In this document: piece by piece, positions 15,876 to 24,697 of the stretch
Layout of the letters: each line of letters begins with the position of its first letter
Position numbering within the stretch: the first letter of the stretch is position 1
Assembly (NCBI GenBank): GCA_937931205.1
Contig: CALHBF010000013.1
Location: 219,484 to 283,483, forward strand
DNA: 64,000 bases
Origin: an uncultured Bacteriovoracaceae bacterium
Lineage (GTDB): Bacteria > Bdellovibrionota > Bacteriovoracia > Bacteriovoracales > Bacteriovoracaceae
Reading direction: 5' to 3'
Notes under the pieces: model-generated
Databases searched by the model: none
What the model saw: only the letters and a program-made list of their open reading frames with translations
Told to the model about the DNA's origin: nothing
Made by a program: the position numbers and the translations under genes

Positions 15876-17741
15876 TTAGAGGGCGAAATTTGATAGTTCT
15901 TGAATGAGTTTTTGCGAGCGATCAACGAAGTTTTCTTTCTCTTTAGCATCAAGTCCCTGACCACTTAGTGTCGCGAGGTCTTGCACATGATGAGCGATAC
16001 TTGAAGCAAGTTCTTTATTCTGGCCTTTCTCCCAAATCTTCATCGCATTCTGAATAAGTGCATTCTTAGGATTTACCACAAGGGTCTTTTTAATCGGCAT
16101 AGGGAAACTATTTTGTCCCATTGAGCGAGTCATTTGTTGAAAACGTTTCATGTTCTCATCAACTTTAAAGTAAGCGGATGAAGAAGAATTTTTTAAGTTT
16201 TTAACATCGATCTCAAGACTTGCTTCTCTTTCCTTATTCTCACCAATCAGAACTTTCTGGAAGAAATCTTTGATTTTCATGTCGTCAGCTGTTGATGCTC
16301 CTTCAGAGAGAAGGTTTTCGATTTCAGTATCGATGGCCACAAACTTAAATTCTTCCTCACCGATTTTGTGCATTTCAGAGTGCTGCATAAGATGTGGATC
16401 GATATAATCATCTGTTTCAATCGTCTGAATTCCTTCAGAGAGAAGCTGCTTCTTTAAAGATTCATCTGAAGTATATTTTTCAAAGTAGATGTACTTACCT
16501 TTAAGTTTTTCTTTGTAGTTTTCTGGGATAGAGGTCTGATACTCTTCAAGTGTAATAAGTTTTTCTTCCGAGTTCTTGAAAAGAACAAACTTTCTCATGA
16601 CTTCATCAAACTTATTGTCCTGAATACAGCCGTACTTCACAAAAAGCGCAATATCATTCCAAACAGTATTGTAGCGCTCACGATCATTGTTAAAGAGTTT
16701 CTTCAATGATTCAGAAACTTTTTTGATGATATAGTTTGAAATTTTCTTAATGTTTGGATCTCCCTGAAGGGCAGAGCGAGAAACGTTAAGAGGAATATCG
16801 ACTGAATCAATGGCCCCTTTTAAGAGACCTAGGAAATCCGGGATAACGTTTTTTACGTTATCAGAGACAAAAACTTGTTTTGAATACAGCTTAATGCCAT
16901 TTTCTTGAACAGGTTTTCCTGGATTAAGTTTTGGGAAATAAAGAATCCCTTGGAGAGTGAATGGGTGATCCACGTTCAAATGCAACCAGAATAGCGGTTC
17001 TTGATCGTATGGGAAAAGTTTACGGTAGAATTCTTTGTAGTCCTCATCCTTAAGAGTCGTAGGATCTTTTTTCCAAAGGGGAGTTGTATCGTTGATTTGC
17101 TCAACGTTTTCACCCTCAGTAAAGTTGATCGGATAAGGCATAAAATCACAATAACGAGTTAGTGTTTCTTTTAACTTCCATGCCTCCAAGAACTCTTTCG
17201 ACTCTTCATTGATGTGAAGAGTGATGCGAGTTCCAACTTCTGCTTTCGTCGAATCCAAGAATTCATAGTCAGTATCTCCTTCACAAACCCATTTCGCAGG
17301 TTTCGCTCCTGGGTGCATGGAAAGAGACTCCACTTCAACTTTAGTCGCAACCATGAAAGCTGAATAAAAACCTAAACCAAATTTACCGATGATTTCATCT
17401 TTAGTGCTGTTATCACCCGTTGCTTTCATTTTTTGTACGAATTCTTCAGCTCCTGAGAAAGCAAGTTGAGCGATATACTTCTCAATTTCTTCCTCGGTCA
17501 TCCCCAGACCATTATCTTCAATAATTACGGTATTGTTGTTCTTATCGAGCACGACTTTGACCTCAGGATTGGGCATATCGTGACCTTGTCCGCGGTCAAG
17601 GGTAGAGCGCTTCGTGATGGCATCGCAGGCGTTGGAAACCAGTTCGCGGACGAAAATATCATGCTCGGAATAAAGCCATTTTTTGATGATAGGAAAAATA
17701 TCGTTAGTTTTTACTGAAATAACACCTTTACGAGTACTCAT
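15876..17741 (-). CDS. htpG: Chaperone protein HtpG (Hsp90)
   Basis: 621 residues, full length. An ATP-dependent cytoplasmic chaperone. The GHKL ATP site is visible: 'RELVSNACDAITKR', 'IEDNGLGMTEEEI', 'GKFGLGFYSAFMVA' and 'GTRITLHI'. The middle domain has 'LYSKQVFVSD' and 'PLNVSRSALQGD'; the C-terminal dimer domain is present. Expressed singly from a sigma32-type promoter (see 17791-17821). The palindromic repeat just past the stop may act as terminator. Confidence 0.98.
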   Translation of the reverse strand: MSTRKGVISVKTNDIFPIIKKWLYSEHDIFVRELVSNACDAITKRSTLDRGQGHDMPNPEVKVVLDKNNNTVIIEDNGLGMTEEEIEKYIAQLAFSGAEEFVQKMKATGDNSTKDEIIGKFGLGFYSAFMVATKVEVESLSMHPGAKPAKWVCEGDTDYEFLDSTKAEVGTRITLHINEESKEFLEAWKLKETLTRYCDFMPYPINFTEGENVEQINDTTPLWKKDPTTLKDEDYKEFYRKLFPYDQEPLFWLHLNVDHPFTLQGILYFPKLNPGKPVQENGIKLYSKQVFVSDNVKNVIPDFLGLLKGAIDSVDIPLNVSRSALQGDPNIKKISNYIIKKVSESLKKLFNNDRERYNTVWNDIALFVKYGCIQDNKFDEVMRKFVLFKNSEEKLITLEEYQTSIPENYKEKLKGKYIYFEKYTSDESLKKQLLSEGIQTIETDDYIDPHLMQHSEMHKIGEEEFKFVAIDTEIENLLSEGASTADDMKIKDFFQKVLIGENKEREASLEIDVKNLKNSSSSAYFKVDENMKRFQQMTRSMGQNSFPMPIKKTLVVNPKNALIQNAMKIWEKGQNKELASSIAHHVQDLATLSGQGLDAKEKENFVDRSQKLIQELSNFAL

Positions 17742-17790
17742 AAATCCTCCAAAACACTGAAAATCTTGTCATTTAAATAGAATCCCCTCT

Positions 17791-17821
17791 AATATGGGGT
17801 CATAATCATTAACGTCAAGGG
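17791..17821 (-). promoter_or_regulatory. Sigma32-type heat-shock promoter of htpG
   Basis: Minus-strand CCCTTGACG, a 13-nt spacer, then CCCCATATT. This matches the sigma32 consensus (CTTGAA, 13-17 nt, CCCCATnT) better than a sigma70 promoter. The CCCC of the -10 box also pairs with a downstream GGGG, so an overlapping operator is possible. Confidence 0.8.
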
Positions 17822-17830
17822 TAGGGGCTT

Positions 17831-18352
17831 ATGGCCAACAAAATTTTACCGCTCACTATTTTGACCACGGGCGGAACCATCGAAAAAATTTACGATGAAT
17901 TTGAAGGCTCACTTCAAAATAAAGATACCATCGTTAAAAACAAGATTCTTGAGAAGTTAAGACTTCCTTACACTGATATTCATGTTTACGGAATTATGTC
18001 TAAGGACTCTTTACTCATGGACGACAAAGATCGCGCCATGATTCTTGAGTTTATCAAGGCCCATGCGATGAAGGGATACCCGATTGTCCTTCTTCATGGA
18101 ACAGATACGATGGAAGTGACAGCTAAGTTTTGCTTTGAGCATTTTCCTCACATCTCAGTTCCAGTGATTTTCACGGGAGCAATGAAGCCTCTGGGATTTG
18201 ATGATTCAGATGCTCCTCAAAATGTGATTGAGGCCATCTTTGCCACACAATTTGTTCAGCCTGGTTATTATGTTACTTTTCACGGAAAGATTTTTAATGT
18301 TCCTAATGTTACTAAAAATAAAGCGAAACGAACTTTTGAGGAGATTGAATAA
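17831..18352 (+). CDS. Single-domain asparaginase-like protein
   Basis: 173 residues, only the N-terminal half of a type I/II L-asparaginase (normally 320-340). Seen: 'ILTTGGTIEKIYD' near residue 10 (first nucleophile Thr, with Tyr downstream), 'YGIMSKDSLLMDD' and 'VLLHGTDTMEVTA' near 90 (second Thr-Asp), then 'IFTGAMKPLGFDDSDAP' with the catalytic Lys. The C-terminal domain that completes the tetramer is missing, and the stop is followed at once by the next gene, with no leftover sequence. Short asparaginase-like proteins exist in other bacteria, so it is probably intact. Its ATG is divergent from htpG; the next gene overlaps by 1 bp. Confidence 0.8.
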   Translation: MANKILPLTILTTGGTIEKIYDEFEGSLQNKDTIVKNKILEKLRLPYTDIHVYGIMSKDSLLMDDKDRAMILEFIKAHAMKGYPIVLLHGTDTMEVTAKFCFEHFPHISVPVIFTGAMKPLGFDDSDAPQNVIEAIFATQFVQPGYYVTFHGKIFNVPNVTKNKAKRTFEEIE

Positions 18353-19176
18353 TGAAGTTTTTTATTCTCGGCTTAGCTCTTGTATCGACTAATTCTTTTG
18401 CCTGGGGTCCTACTGGTCACCGTGTTGTTGGAGAAGTAGCACAAGGTAAATTAAATCCAGCAACTCTTAAAAAAGTAAAAGAAATCCTCAAAGGGAAAAG
18501 TCTTGCTGATGTTTCAACTTGGGCCGATGAAATTCGTTCTGAGCCAGATAAGTATAAGGATACTTTCAAGTGGCACTATACTGACTTCCCTGATGGACAT
18601 AAGCACCATGATGAATCGAGTTCATCAGGGCTGTTGATGACTTCAATTCAAAACCAAATCAAAATTTTAAAAGATAAAAAAAGTACGGCCGATCAGAAAG
18701 AAACTGCAATGAAGTTTCTTGTTCACCTAGTAGGGGATCTTCATATGCCTCTGCATGTTGGTAACGGTAAAGACAGAGGTGGAAACTGGTGTCATGTTAC
18801 TTTCCACGGAAAGAAAATGAATCTTCACCATCTTTGGGATGAGGCGATGATTGATTTCAATAAATTGAGCTTCACTGAGATGTCTCGTTTTATTCAGGAA
18901 GGGCTAGTAGAGAAAGATGAGAAGACCCTGACTGGTGGGAAACTAGCTGATTGGGTGGAAGAGTCTAAGAATCTTCGCAATGAGGTTTATCCTCCTGAAG
19001 CGAAGTCTTCTAAGAAGAAAAAAGATCATTTCAATTATTGCAATGATGACGGAGTTAAAAAAGAATTCAGACCGGCCTTGGGATACGAGTATTCCTACAA
19101 ATTCTATCCGGTTCTTGAGAAGCAACTCTTGAAGGGTGGCCTTCGTCTGGCCCATATTCTCAATACCGAGCTTTAA
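18352..19176 (+). CDS. Secreted S1/P1-type nuclease
   Basis: 274 residues. Signal peptide (about 1-17, ending SFA) leaves Trp as the mature N-terminus, which is required because its amino group binds zinc in this family. The other ligands are in 'WGPTGHRVVGEVA', 'STWADEIRS', 'KWHYTDFPDG', 'FLVHLVGDLHMPLHVG' and 'NLHHLWDEAMI'. Such enzymes cut single-stranded DNA and RNA and remove 3' phosphates. In a predatory or scavenging bacterium this suits digestion of external nucleic acid (inference). Overlaps the asparaginase-like stop by 1 bp. Confidence 0.92.
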   Translation: MKFFILGLALVSTNSFAWGPTGHRVVGEVAQGKLNPATLKKVKEILKGKSLADVSTWADEIRSEPDKYKDTFKWHYTDFPDGHKHHDESSSSGLLMTSIQNQIKILKDKKSTADQKETAMKFLVHLVGDLHMPLHVGNGKDRGGNWCHVTFHGKKMNLHHLWDEAMIDFNKLSFTEMSRFIQEGLVEKDEKTLTGGKLADWVEESKNLRNEVYPPEAKSSKKKKDHFNYCNDDGVKKEFRPALGYEYSYKFYPVLEKQLLKGGLRLAHILNTEL

Positions 19177-19201
19177 TGCCCTCAAAATGAGGCAATTTCT
19201 T

Positions 19202-19228
19202 TTACCCCTGCTTTTTCGGCAGGGGTAA
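19202..19228. terminator. Hairpin after the nuclease gene
   Basis: 10-bp inverted repeat TTACCCCTGC / GCAGGGGTAA. There is no T-run on either side, so if it terminates transcription it is weak or Rho-assisted. A second weak inverted repeat lies at 19178-19193. Confidence 0.45.
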
Positions 19229-19331
19229 CCTCTTAAAATCACAAAAGACATTTTTTCCGTAGTAGTAACTGACCTTGCTTTGGAGGATAATAATACTCGA
19301 GGGTAGAGTTATGCCTTTATGAGGAAAGAAC

Positions 19332-21296
19332 ATGGATCGGTTCAATTTTTTTAGACAAACAGCTTTTCTGTTAAGCTGTCTTTTCATACTTACATCGTGT
19401 CTATCATCAGACATCCCTCGTGCTACCCAAGTTTATCAGACTAATCCCACAACTGGCGGAACAACCGGCGGAGAAGTCATTCCTCCTACAGAAGAAATTC
19501 CGCGTGTGGAATTGCGACATCTTATTCAGCCCAATTTGACTGGAACAAATCGATATTCAAATGGAACCGGTCTGAGTGGTGGGGGAAGTTACGTTACAAA
19601 ACTTTCTATTCCAAAAAACTATGCAGGATACATGTACTTAGCGGGAATCAATATCCGAACTCTGACAGAGGGGCATGTTACAGTTCGTTTTCGTTTTGGA
19701 ATGGACCGTTCACCCATTGATATTCCAGCAACAATTACTCAGGCACCAGGGATCACTCCACAGACAAATATTAATGTTTTAGTGATGGACCTTCGTGGAG
19801 CTCCCTTCAGATATCTGACTCTTCCTTATGATCTTTATGATTACAAAGACTATGAGGTGGATCCCCTTACTCATAAAATTATAGCGGGCCAAGAGATTAT
19901 TCAAAATAATCTAGATACCAATCTTTATTGTCGAGGTCTACGTATTGAGGATGATCCTACTTTTACCGGAGTAGGGGCTTGTGACGGAATTCAGGATCAG
20001 CCCGGGCAGCCTGCTGAGACATGTCTCTATGCCTACGCCAAAGTAGATGATCAATCACTTGTTAAAATTTCTAATGGTGTTCAGACTTCAGTAACTCCAA
20101 GTTTCCCTCAAGTTAAATCAACGGCCAGCACTGGCTATTATGCTGACAATATTCCTGACCTTGTTTTAAGACCTAGTCTTGATACCATCCCAACAGCAGT
20201 TGGTGATGAGCACGCATTTAGCTCTTATAAATTCTGGGATGATGGAACAAGTAATATTACGTTTACCAATTTTGGCGGAATTACTTTTCCTGATGGTTAC
20301 GTCTATAAATATCGTGGACCTTTCCGTTTAAGAAATACTCTTAACTGGCAGTTTAATTACGCCGATCTTGATGGCCCAAAGCGCTTGTTTAGAAAATCAG
20401 CATGGGTCTCTTATGATGCCACTATCAATGGCGCTCTCATTGATGATCCGCAGATGTCGACTAGTTTGAACTACTTTAATCGTCTTTATTTTAACTCGTA
20501 TAAGTTTCCATTAATGACGAAATTAAGTCTTAATGCAGGAGTAGGACATTTAAGTTCTTCCTCTCTCTATGGCCCAAGAGTTGATACTTCATTATCAATT
20601 GCTGAAGACACAGGATGGATGGATGGGGCCAGTGCCCGAGCTCAAGGAATTAATAATTTCGGTGAGCACGTGGGATCTTGTAACGTCACTTCCACTGTTG
20701 AGATCCTAGCTCGCGATAGTAACAATACTCAGTATGTTGTTGCTTCAAGTATTGATGTTAAACTTCAGCTCGTTCGCCCTGCTGAATTTCAGACGGATAC
20801 CGGTACTCAAGTTCTTTATCAGAACTATAAAAAATGTACGTCTAACTCTACCTGCGCTAGTGGTGAGTGTTGTTTCACAGACAGATGTTGGAGCGACACA
20901 CTGGTGAGTCAGTGTTTTGATAACAATGCCACTCAAGGTTCTCTTAACTCAGGGGCCGCTTGTACTTCTGATCTACAGTGTAAGAGCTTGTGTTGTAATT
21001 CTGGCCGTTGTGCTGATCATAATAGTGCATCGAATGTTTTCTGTAGCAAGCCGAGTGGTACAAGTTGTATCGCTAAGGAATGGTGTCAGAAGGTTCCAAT
21101 TACTCGCTGTTACATCATTCGTACGGGAACAACGACGACAGGACAGGTGACATGTGCTCAGCAATGTTACCAAGTGCAAGAGCATGGTGAATGTATGAAT
21201 GGATTGTGTGTCGCTCCGACTCAGCCAACCATTCCAACTTTTGATCCAAATGCTGAAGGCGCTTGTGATGAGGCCATCGCCCCACCAAATTTTTAA
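19332..21296 (+). CDS. Large lipoprotein with Cys-rich C-terminal region
   Basis: 654 residues. Lipoprotein signal (hydrophobic 10-22, lipobox LTSC), then a Thr/Gly-rich linker. Residues about 50-480 look beta-rich with no family I can name. About 500-600 hold at least 14 cysteines in repeated CxSxxxCxxxxCC-type units ('CTSNSTCASGECC', 'CTSDLQCKSLCC'), like secreted disulfide-knot modules (dickkopf/colipase-like). Probably an outer-membrane surface protein. Shine-Dalgarno GAGGAAAG. It stands alone between the nuclease and epimerase genes. Confidence 0.75.
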   Translation: MDRFNFFRQTAFLLSCLFILTSCLSSDIPRATQVYQTNPTTGGTTGGEVIPPTEEIPRVELRHLIQPNLTGTNRYSNGTGLSGGGSYVTKLSIPKNYAGYMYLAGINIRTLTEGHVTVRFRFGMDRSPIDIPATITQAPGITPQTNINVLVMDLRGAPFRYLTLPYDLYDYKDYEVDPLTHKIIAGQEIIQNNLDTNLYCRGLRIEDDPTFTGVGACDGIQDQPGQPAETCLYAYAKVDDQSLVKISNGVQTSVTPSFPQVKSTASTGYYADNIPDLVLRPSLDTIPTAVGDEHAFSSYKFWDDGTSNITFTNFGGITFPDGYVYKYRGPFRLRNTLNWQFNYADLDGPKRLFRKSAWVSYDATINGALIDDPQMSTSLNYFNRLYFNSYKFPLMTKLSLNAGVGHLSSSSLYGPRVDTSLSIAEDTGWMDGASARAQGINNFGEHVGSCNVTSTVEILARDSNNTQYVVASSIDVKLQLVRPAEFQTDTGTQVLYQNYKKCTSNSTCASGECCFTDRCWSDTLVSQCFDNNATQGSLNSGAACTSDLQCKSLCCNSGRCADHNSASNVFCSKPSGTSCIAKEWCQKVPITRCYIIRTGTTTTGQVTCAQQCYQVQEHGECMNGLCVAPTQPTIPTFDPNAEGACDEAIAPPNF

Positions 21297-21350
21297 TGAT
21301 TGATCCCTAGAGGCTTATTAGGCATAATAAGCCTCTAAGAGGATTAATTT

Positions 21351-21773
21351 ATGTTACCAGAATTGTCAGATTGCATTCTTGATCATATCGCCATCGCAGT
21401 TAAATCAATTGATGTTTCAGAAAAATTTTATAAAGACCTAGGCCTTACTTTTGCTCCTGAGCGAGAAATCGTAGAAGAACAAAAAGTGAAAACGGCCTTC
21501 GCCAATATTGATGTGAATGCTCATATCGAATTACTCGAACCAACTGACCCAGAATCTACCATCCAAAAATTTATTGATACTAAGGGCGAAGGAATTCACC
21601 ACATCTGTTTTAAAGTAAAAGATGTTGTCGCTAAAACAAATGAGCTAACGGCTAAAGGCTATCGTTTTATTTATCCAGCTCCTCGTCTTGGCGCTGGCGG
21701 ATGTATGGTGAACTTTATGCATCCGAAGTCTACTGGTGGCGTACTTATTGAACTCTCACAGAGGCCAGAATAA
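21351..21773 (+). CDS. mce: Methylmalonyl-CoA epimerase
   Basis: 140 residues. A glyoxalase/VOC-fold enzyme that interconverts methylmalonyl-CoA epimers in propionate and branched-chain degradation. Metal ligands fit: His in 'LDHIAIAVKS', Gln/His region near 'AHIELLEPTDPES', His in 'GIHHICFKVKD' and Glu in 'GVLIELSQ'. GAGGA Shine-Dalgarno. The stop overlaps the rhomboid ATG by 1 bp. No mutase is visible nearby. Confidence 0.9.
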   Translation: MLPELSDCILDHIAIAVKSIDVSEKFYKDLGLTFAPEREIVEEQKVKTAFANIDVNAHIELLEPTDPESTIQKFIDTKGEGIHHICFKVKDVVAKTNELTAKGYRFIYPAPRLGAGGCMVNFMHPKSTGGVLIELSQRPE

Positions 21774-22498
21774 TGAGTCAGATGCAATTTCAAGCACCGC
21801 CTTTAACAAAGACTAATAAAATTATTCTTATCTTGAGCGTTGCTTGTTTTATCGCATCAAGTGTGGGGAAGGCCATTGGCGCTTTCTCGCTTCCTAGTAT
21901 TTTAGGATTGTCAGGGAGCGGGGTTCTTAGCGGATTTGTTTTTCAATTTATTACTTATCCCTTTGTTGAAACTCAGCTTCTGGGTTTTCTTTTTAATTCA
22001 CTACTAGTGTGGTTCATCGGTTCAGAGATTGAAAAGATGTGGGGTGAGAAGCTCTATCAGCGATTTTTAGGTTTAATTGTTCTGATCTGCGGACTTGTCT
22101 ATGCCCTGGTAGGAATCCTGCTTTTTAACGGCACGGCCCTTTATTCAACACCGCTTTTTGGACTTTCGGGCATTAACTTTGCCCTGCTAATTGCTTACGC
22201 AACTCTTTATCCCGATCGTCAGTTGTCCATGATGCTGATTTTCCCGATGAGGGCCAGGACCTTTTGTTTTATCCTGATCGCCATTGAACTCTATTCTGGG
22301 ATCTTCTCATCTTATTTATCTAGTTGGGCCCATTTATTAAGTATGGCCCTGAGTTTTCTCTTTATTCGCTACCAGCACCTTCCGCTTATTCACCAAATGA
22401 TGAATAAATCTTTTGGCAGAGAGTCAAAAAAGGCTAAAAAAGGGCATCTACGCATTGTTAAAGACGAGAAGAAGGATCCACCAAGGTATTGGCACTAG
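21773..22498 (+). CDS. Rhomboid-family intramembrane serine protease
   Basis: 241 residues, about six membrane helices. The catalytic serine motif is GLSG ('TPLFGLSGINFALL', about residue 124), and the His is in 'SSWAHLLSMALSF' about 60 residues on; both match the rhomboid dyad. The conserved early loop is 'GFLFNSLLVWFIGSEIEKMWG', similar to family members with 'NMxxLWxFGxxlE'. The C-terminal tail is basic and cytoplasmic. Likely active, because Ser and His are both present. Translationally coupled to mce. Confidence 0.8.
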   Translation: MSQMQFQAPPLTKTNKIILILSVACFIASSVGKAIGAFSLPSILGLSGSGVLSGFVFQFITYPFVETQLLGFLFNSLLVWFIGSEIEKMWGEKLYQRFLGLIVLICGLVYALVGILLFNGTALYSTPLFGLSGINFALLIAYATLYPDRQLSMMLIFPMRARTFCFILIAIELYSGIFSSYLSSWAHLLSMALSFLFIRYQHLPLIHQMMNKSFGRESKKAKKGHLRIVKDEKKDPPRYWH

Positions 22499-22573
22499 GT
22501 GTTAACCTGAGAATGCCATTGCCAAGGTCCCTAATGCGATGATACAACCTACGAGATTTTAAAGTGAGGAAAT

Positions 22574-22750
22574 ATGAAATTGAGACTTGCCCTTGAAGAG
22601 AAACTTTTAGATGTACGTCTTCGTGACCGTCTTCTAGCTGAAGGTAAAATTACAAAAGAAGAAGTTGAAAAATTCTTAGCTTCAATTCCTGATGAAGAAG
22701 CTAATGCTACTACTCTTGGACAAGACGAAGCAGCTAACAACATTCAGTAA
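22574..22750 (+). CDS. Small conserved-looking protein, 58 aa
   Basis: 58 residues, easily missed. ATG at 22574 is preceded by GTGAGGA at correct spacing. The protein is highly charged and helical at first (MKLRLALEEKLLDVRLRDR), with 'EGKITKEEVEKFLASIPDEEA' and a polar tail ending in NNIQ. The pattern 'LAEGKITKEEVEKFL' resembles short helical regulators or spacer proteins, but I do not recognise the family. Codon use is like its neighbours. The stop is 1 bp from the stop of the convergent fliL. Confidence 0.7.
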   Translation: MKLRLALEEKLLDVRLRDRLLAEGKITKEEVEKFLASIPDEEANATTLGQDEAANNIQ

Positions 22751-22751
22751 T

Positions 22752-23204
22752 CTACTGAATAACAAATCCAGAAAAGAAAATTTGCTTGATAACAGGTTGA
22801 CCTAATTTAGCGTTAACCTGTTTCTTGATTCTGCTCTCAAATAACATTTTTCCAGTAACTGTTTCGACTTCCTCTGGTGAAAGTTTTGTCGCCAGTTCAA
22901 TCACTACATCTTTAATCATAAACTCATTTTTTGAGATAAGCTTTTTTTGGTCTTCATAGAAAGGAAGAACGTTCATTTCTAAACTCAGAAATCTGAGACG
23001 ATTGGCATCTGAATCCAAATTCACAGTAAACTTCTTAATTGGTACTGGAGTAAGTCCCGTATTCTGTCCTAATCCTTCTTTGAGTTTTAATTTTTCTGCA
23101 ATCTGATCGGTTGGGGCAGGCTTTATAAAATTGTGCGAATAGAAGACCACACCGGTTCCAGCAAGAGCGATAGCAAGATTGAGGTAAATAAGGATTTTTA
23201 ACAT
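22752..23204 (-). CDS. fliL: FliL-like flagellar basal-body-associated protein
   Basis: 150 residues. One N-terminal membrane helix (about 5-25), then a periplasmic domain with the FliL pattern: 'KKFTVNLDSDANRLRFLSLEMNVLPF', 'KNEFMIKDVVIELATKLSPEEVET' and a C-terminal 'QPVIKQIFFSGFVIQ'. FliL binds stators and the basal body and supports swimming torque. The usual 'LKEEILxxLN' near the C-terminus is modified. It is away from other flagellar genes, so it may be a paralogue. Confidence 0.8.
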   Translation of the reverse strand: MLKILIYLNLAIALAGTGVVFYSHNFIKPAPTDQIAEKLKLKEGLGQNTGLTPVPIKKFTVNLDSDANRLRFLSLEMNVLPFYEDQKKLISKNEFMIKDVVIELATKLSPEEVETVTGKMLFESRIKKQVNAKLGQPVIKQIFFSGFVIQ

Positions 23205-23339
23205 AGCTCAATAATAACATGAGATGAACTTCTCGCAATTGCTAAAAGATCCTTAGCATTTTACTCACACATTCGTTACTGGCCCCAGGCCGGAAGTGGC
23301 CTTAAAATAGAAGAGTTTTATTTTTTAAAAGGTTATGTA

Positions 23340-24689
23340 ATGAAATATCTTCTGATGCTACCTCTGATGTTTGGTCTTTCTTGTTCCAGTTTGAAAACAA
23401 ACCAAACAGGGCTTTCAAGCATTAATCTCTCTGTTAAAGAAGTGAAGCTGGATAACGGTATGACTGCCTTGATTGTTCCAGATCACAAGCTTCCTATTTT
23501 CTCTCTTTATATCTTCTACAAAGTAGGCGGTAAGAACGAAGTTCCAGGAATCACCGGAGCGAGCCATTTTCTTGAACACATGATGTTTAAGGGAGCTAAA
23601 AAATTTGGCAAAAACACCATCGACTTTATTATTGAAGGTTCTGGCGGAAGTACCAATGCGTACACTACTGCAGATCAGACTGTGTATTATGAAAATCTTC
23701 CCACTCCTCAGTTAGAGCAGATGCTTGAAATTGAAGCAGATCGTATGGAAAATCTTCTTCTTGATAAAGATGACTTTGAGAAGGAGAGAGCGGTTGTTCT
23801 GGAAGAGCGTAAAATGCGCTATGAAAATTCTCCGCGTGGTCAACTTTACTTAGGGTTAATGAATCATCTCTTTGAAGGAACTCCTTATGGAAGAAGTGTA
23901 ATTGGAGATATTCCTGATCTGAAGTCAGTGACTCGTGAACAGATTTATGACTACTTCAAAAAGTTCTATGCTCCTAACAATGCAGTTATTGTCATTGCCG
24001 GTGATGTTGATTCAGCTGATGCTGCAAAATATGTAAAAAAATATTTTGGTGGGATCAAGTCTTCTCCGGGTGTTTCAGAGGCGCATGCTTCTTTAAAAGA
24101 GTCTGATTTCGTACCAGCTCTCAAAAAAGATAAAGTGGTTAAGCTTAAAGGTGAATCACCAAATCCTATTTTCATGATGGGTTACCCTACTTATAAAGCA
24201 GGTGATGTTCGTGGTTATCCGTTAGATATTCTTTCAAGCATTATCGGGGCAGGTAAGAGTTCTTCTCTTGTTAATGACTACATCCTGACAAAAAAACCTG
24301 TAGCGACCAGTATCTATGCTGCTCATCAGTCTCTAGATATGTCAGGTTTTTTCTTTGTGGGCGGTGAGCTTGTTCAAGGTGTAAGTCTTGATAACTTCAA
24401 AGAAGATCTCAAGAAAAAATTGGTAAGTTATTGTGAAACAGAGATTACTGAAAAAAATATTCAAAAAGTAAAAAACAATTATCAAACAGATCTATATGAA
24501 AGTTTAGATACCAATGCAGGAATGGCAAGATTCCTAGGTGATAGGCAGTTAGTATTTGGTGATTGGAAAACTTATAAGGAAGAGCTTGAGCAGTACGAGA
24601 AAGTAACTGTGAATGATGTTAAACAGGCCTGTCTTGAACTTTCTAAAATACCAAGCGTCTTTATATCAGTTTGGAATCAGCATAAGTGA
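23340..24689 (+). CDS. M16 family zinc peptidase (active), lipoprotein
   Basis: 449 residues. Lipoprotein signal (lipobox GLSC at about 12-15). The inverted zinc motif HxxEH is intact at 76-80 (SHFLEHMMFKG), with the distal Glu in 'EKERAVVLEERKMR'. The C-terminal M16 domain follows, with 'GYPTYKAGDVRGYPLDILSSIIGAGKSS'. Probably anchored in the periplasm. It overlaps or abuts a second M16 gene that lacks the metal site; active/inactive M16 pairs form heterodimers in other bacteria (family knowledge). Confidence 0.92.
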   Translation: MKYLLMLPLMFGLSCSSLKTNQTGLSSINLSVKEVKLDNGMTALIVPDHKLPIFSLYIFYKVGGKNEVPGITGASHFLEHMMFKGAKKFGKNTIDFIIEGSGGSTNAYTTADQTVYYENLPTPQLEQMLEIEADRMENLLLDKDDFEKERAVVLEERKMRYENSPRGQLYLGLMNHLFEGTPYGRSVIGDIPDLKSVTREQIYDYFKKFYAPNNAVIVIAGDVDSADAAKYVKKYFGGIKSSPGVSEAHASLKESDFVPALKKDKVVKLKGESPNPIFMMGYPTYKAGDVRGYPLDILSSIIGAGKSSSLVNDYILTKKPVATSIYAAHQSLDMSGFFFVGGELVQGVSLDNFKEDLKKKLVSYCETEITEKNIQKVKNNYQTDLYESLDTNAGMARFLGDRQLVFGDWKTYKEELEQYEKVTVNDVKQACLELSKIPSVFISVWNQHK

Positions 24690-24697
24690 GATTTACT

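Noticed and set aside
19178..19193. Short inverted repeat GCCCTC...GAGGC
   Set aside because: Imperfect and weak; no T-run.
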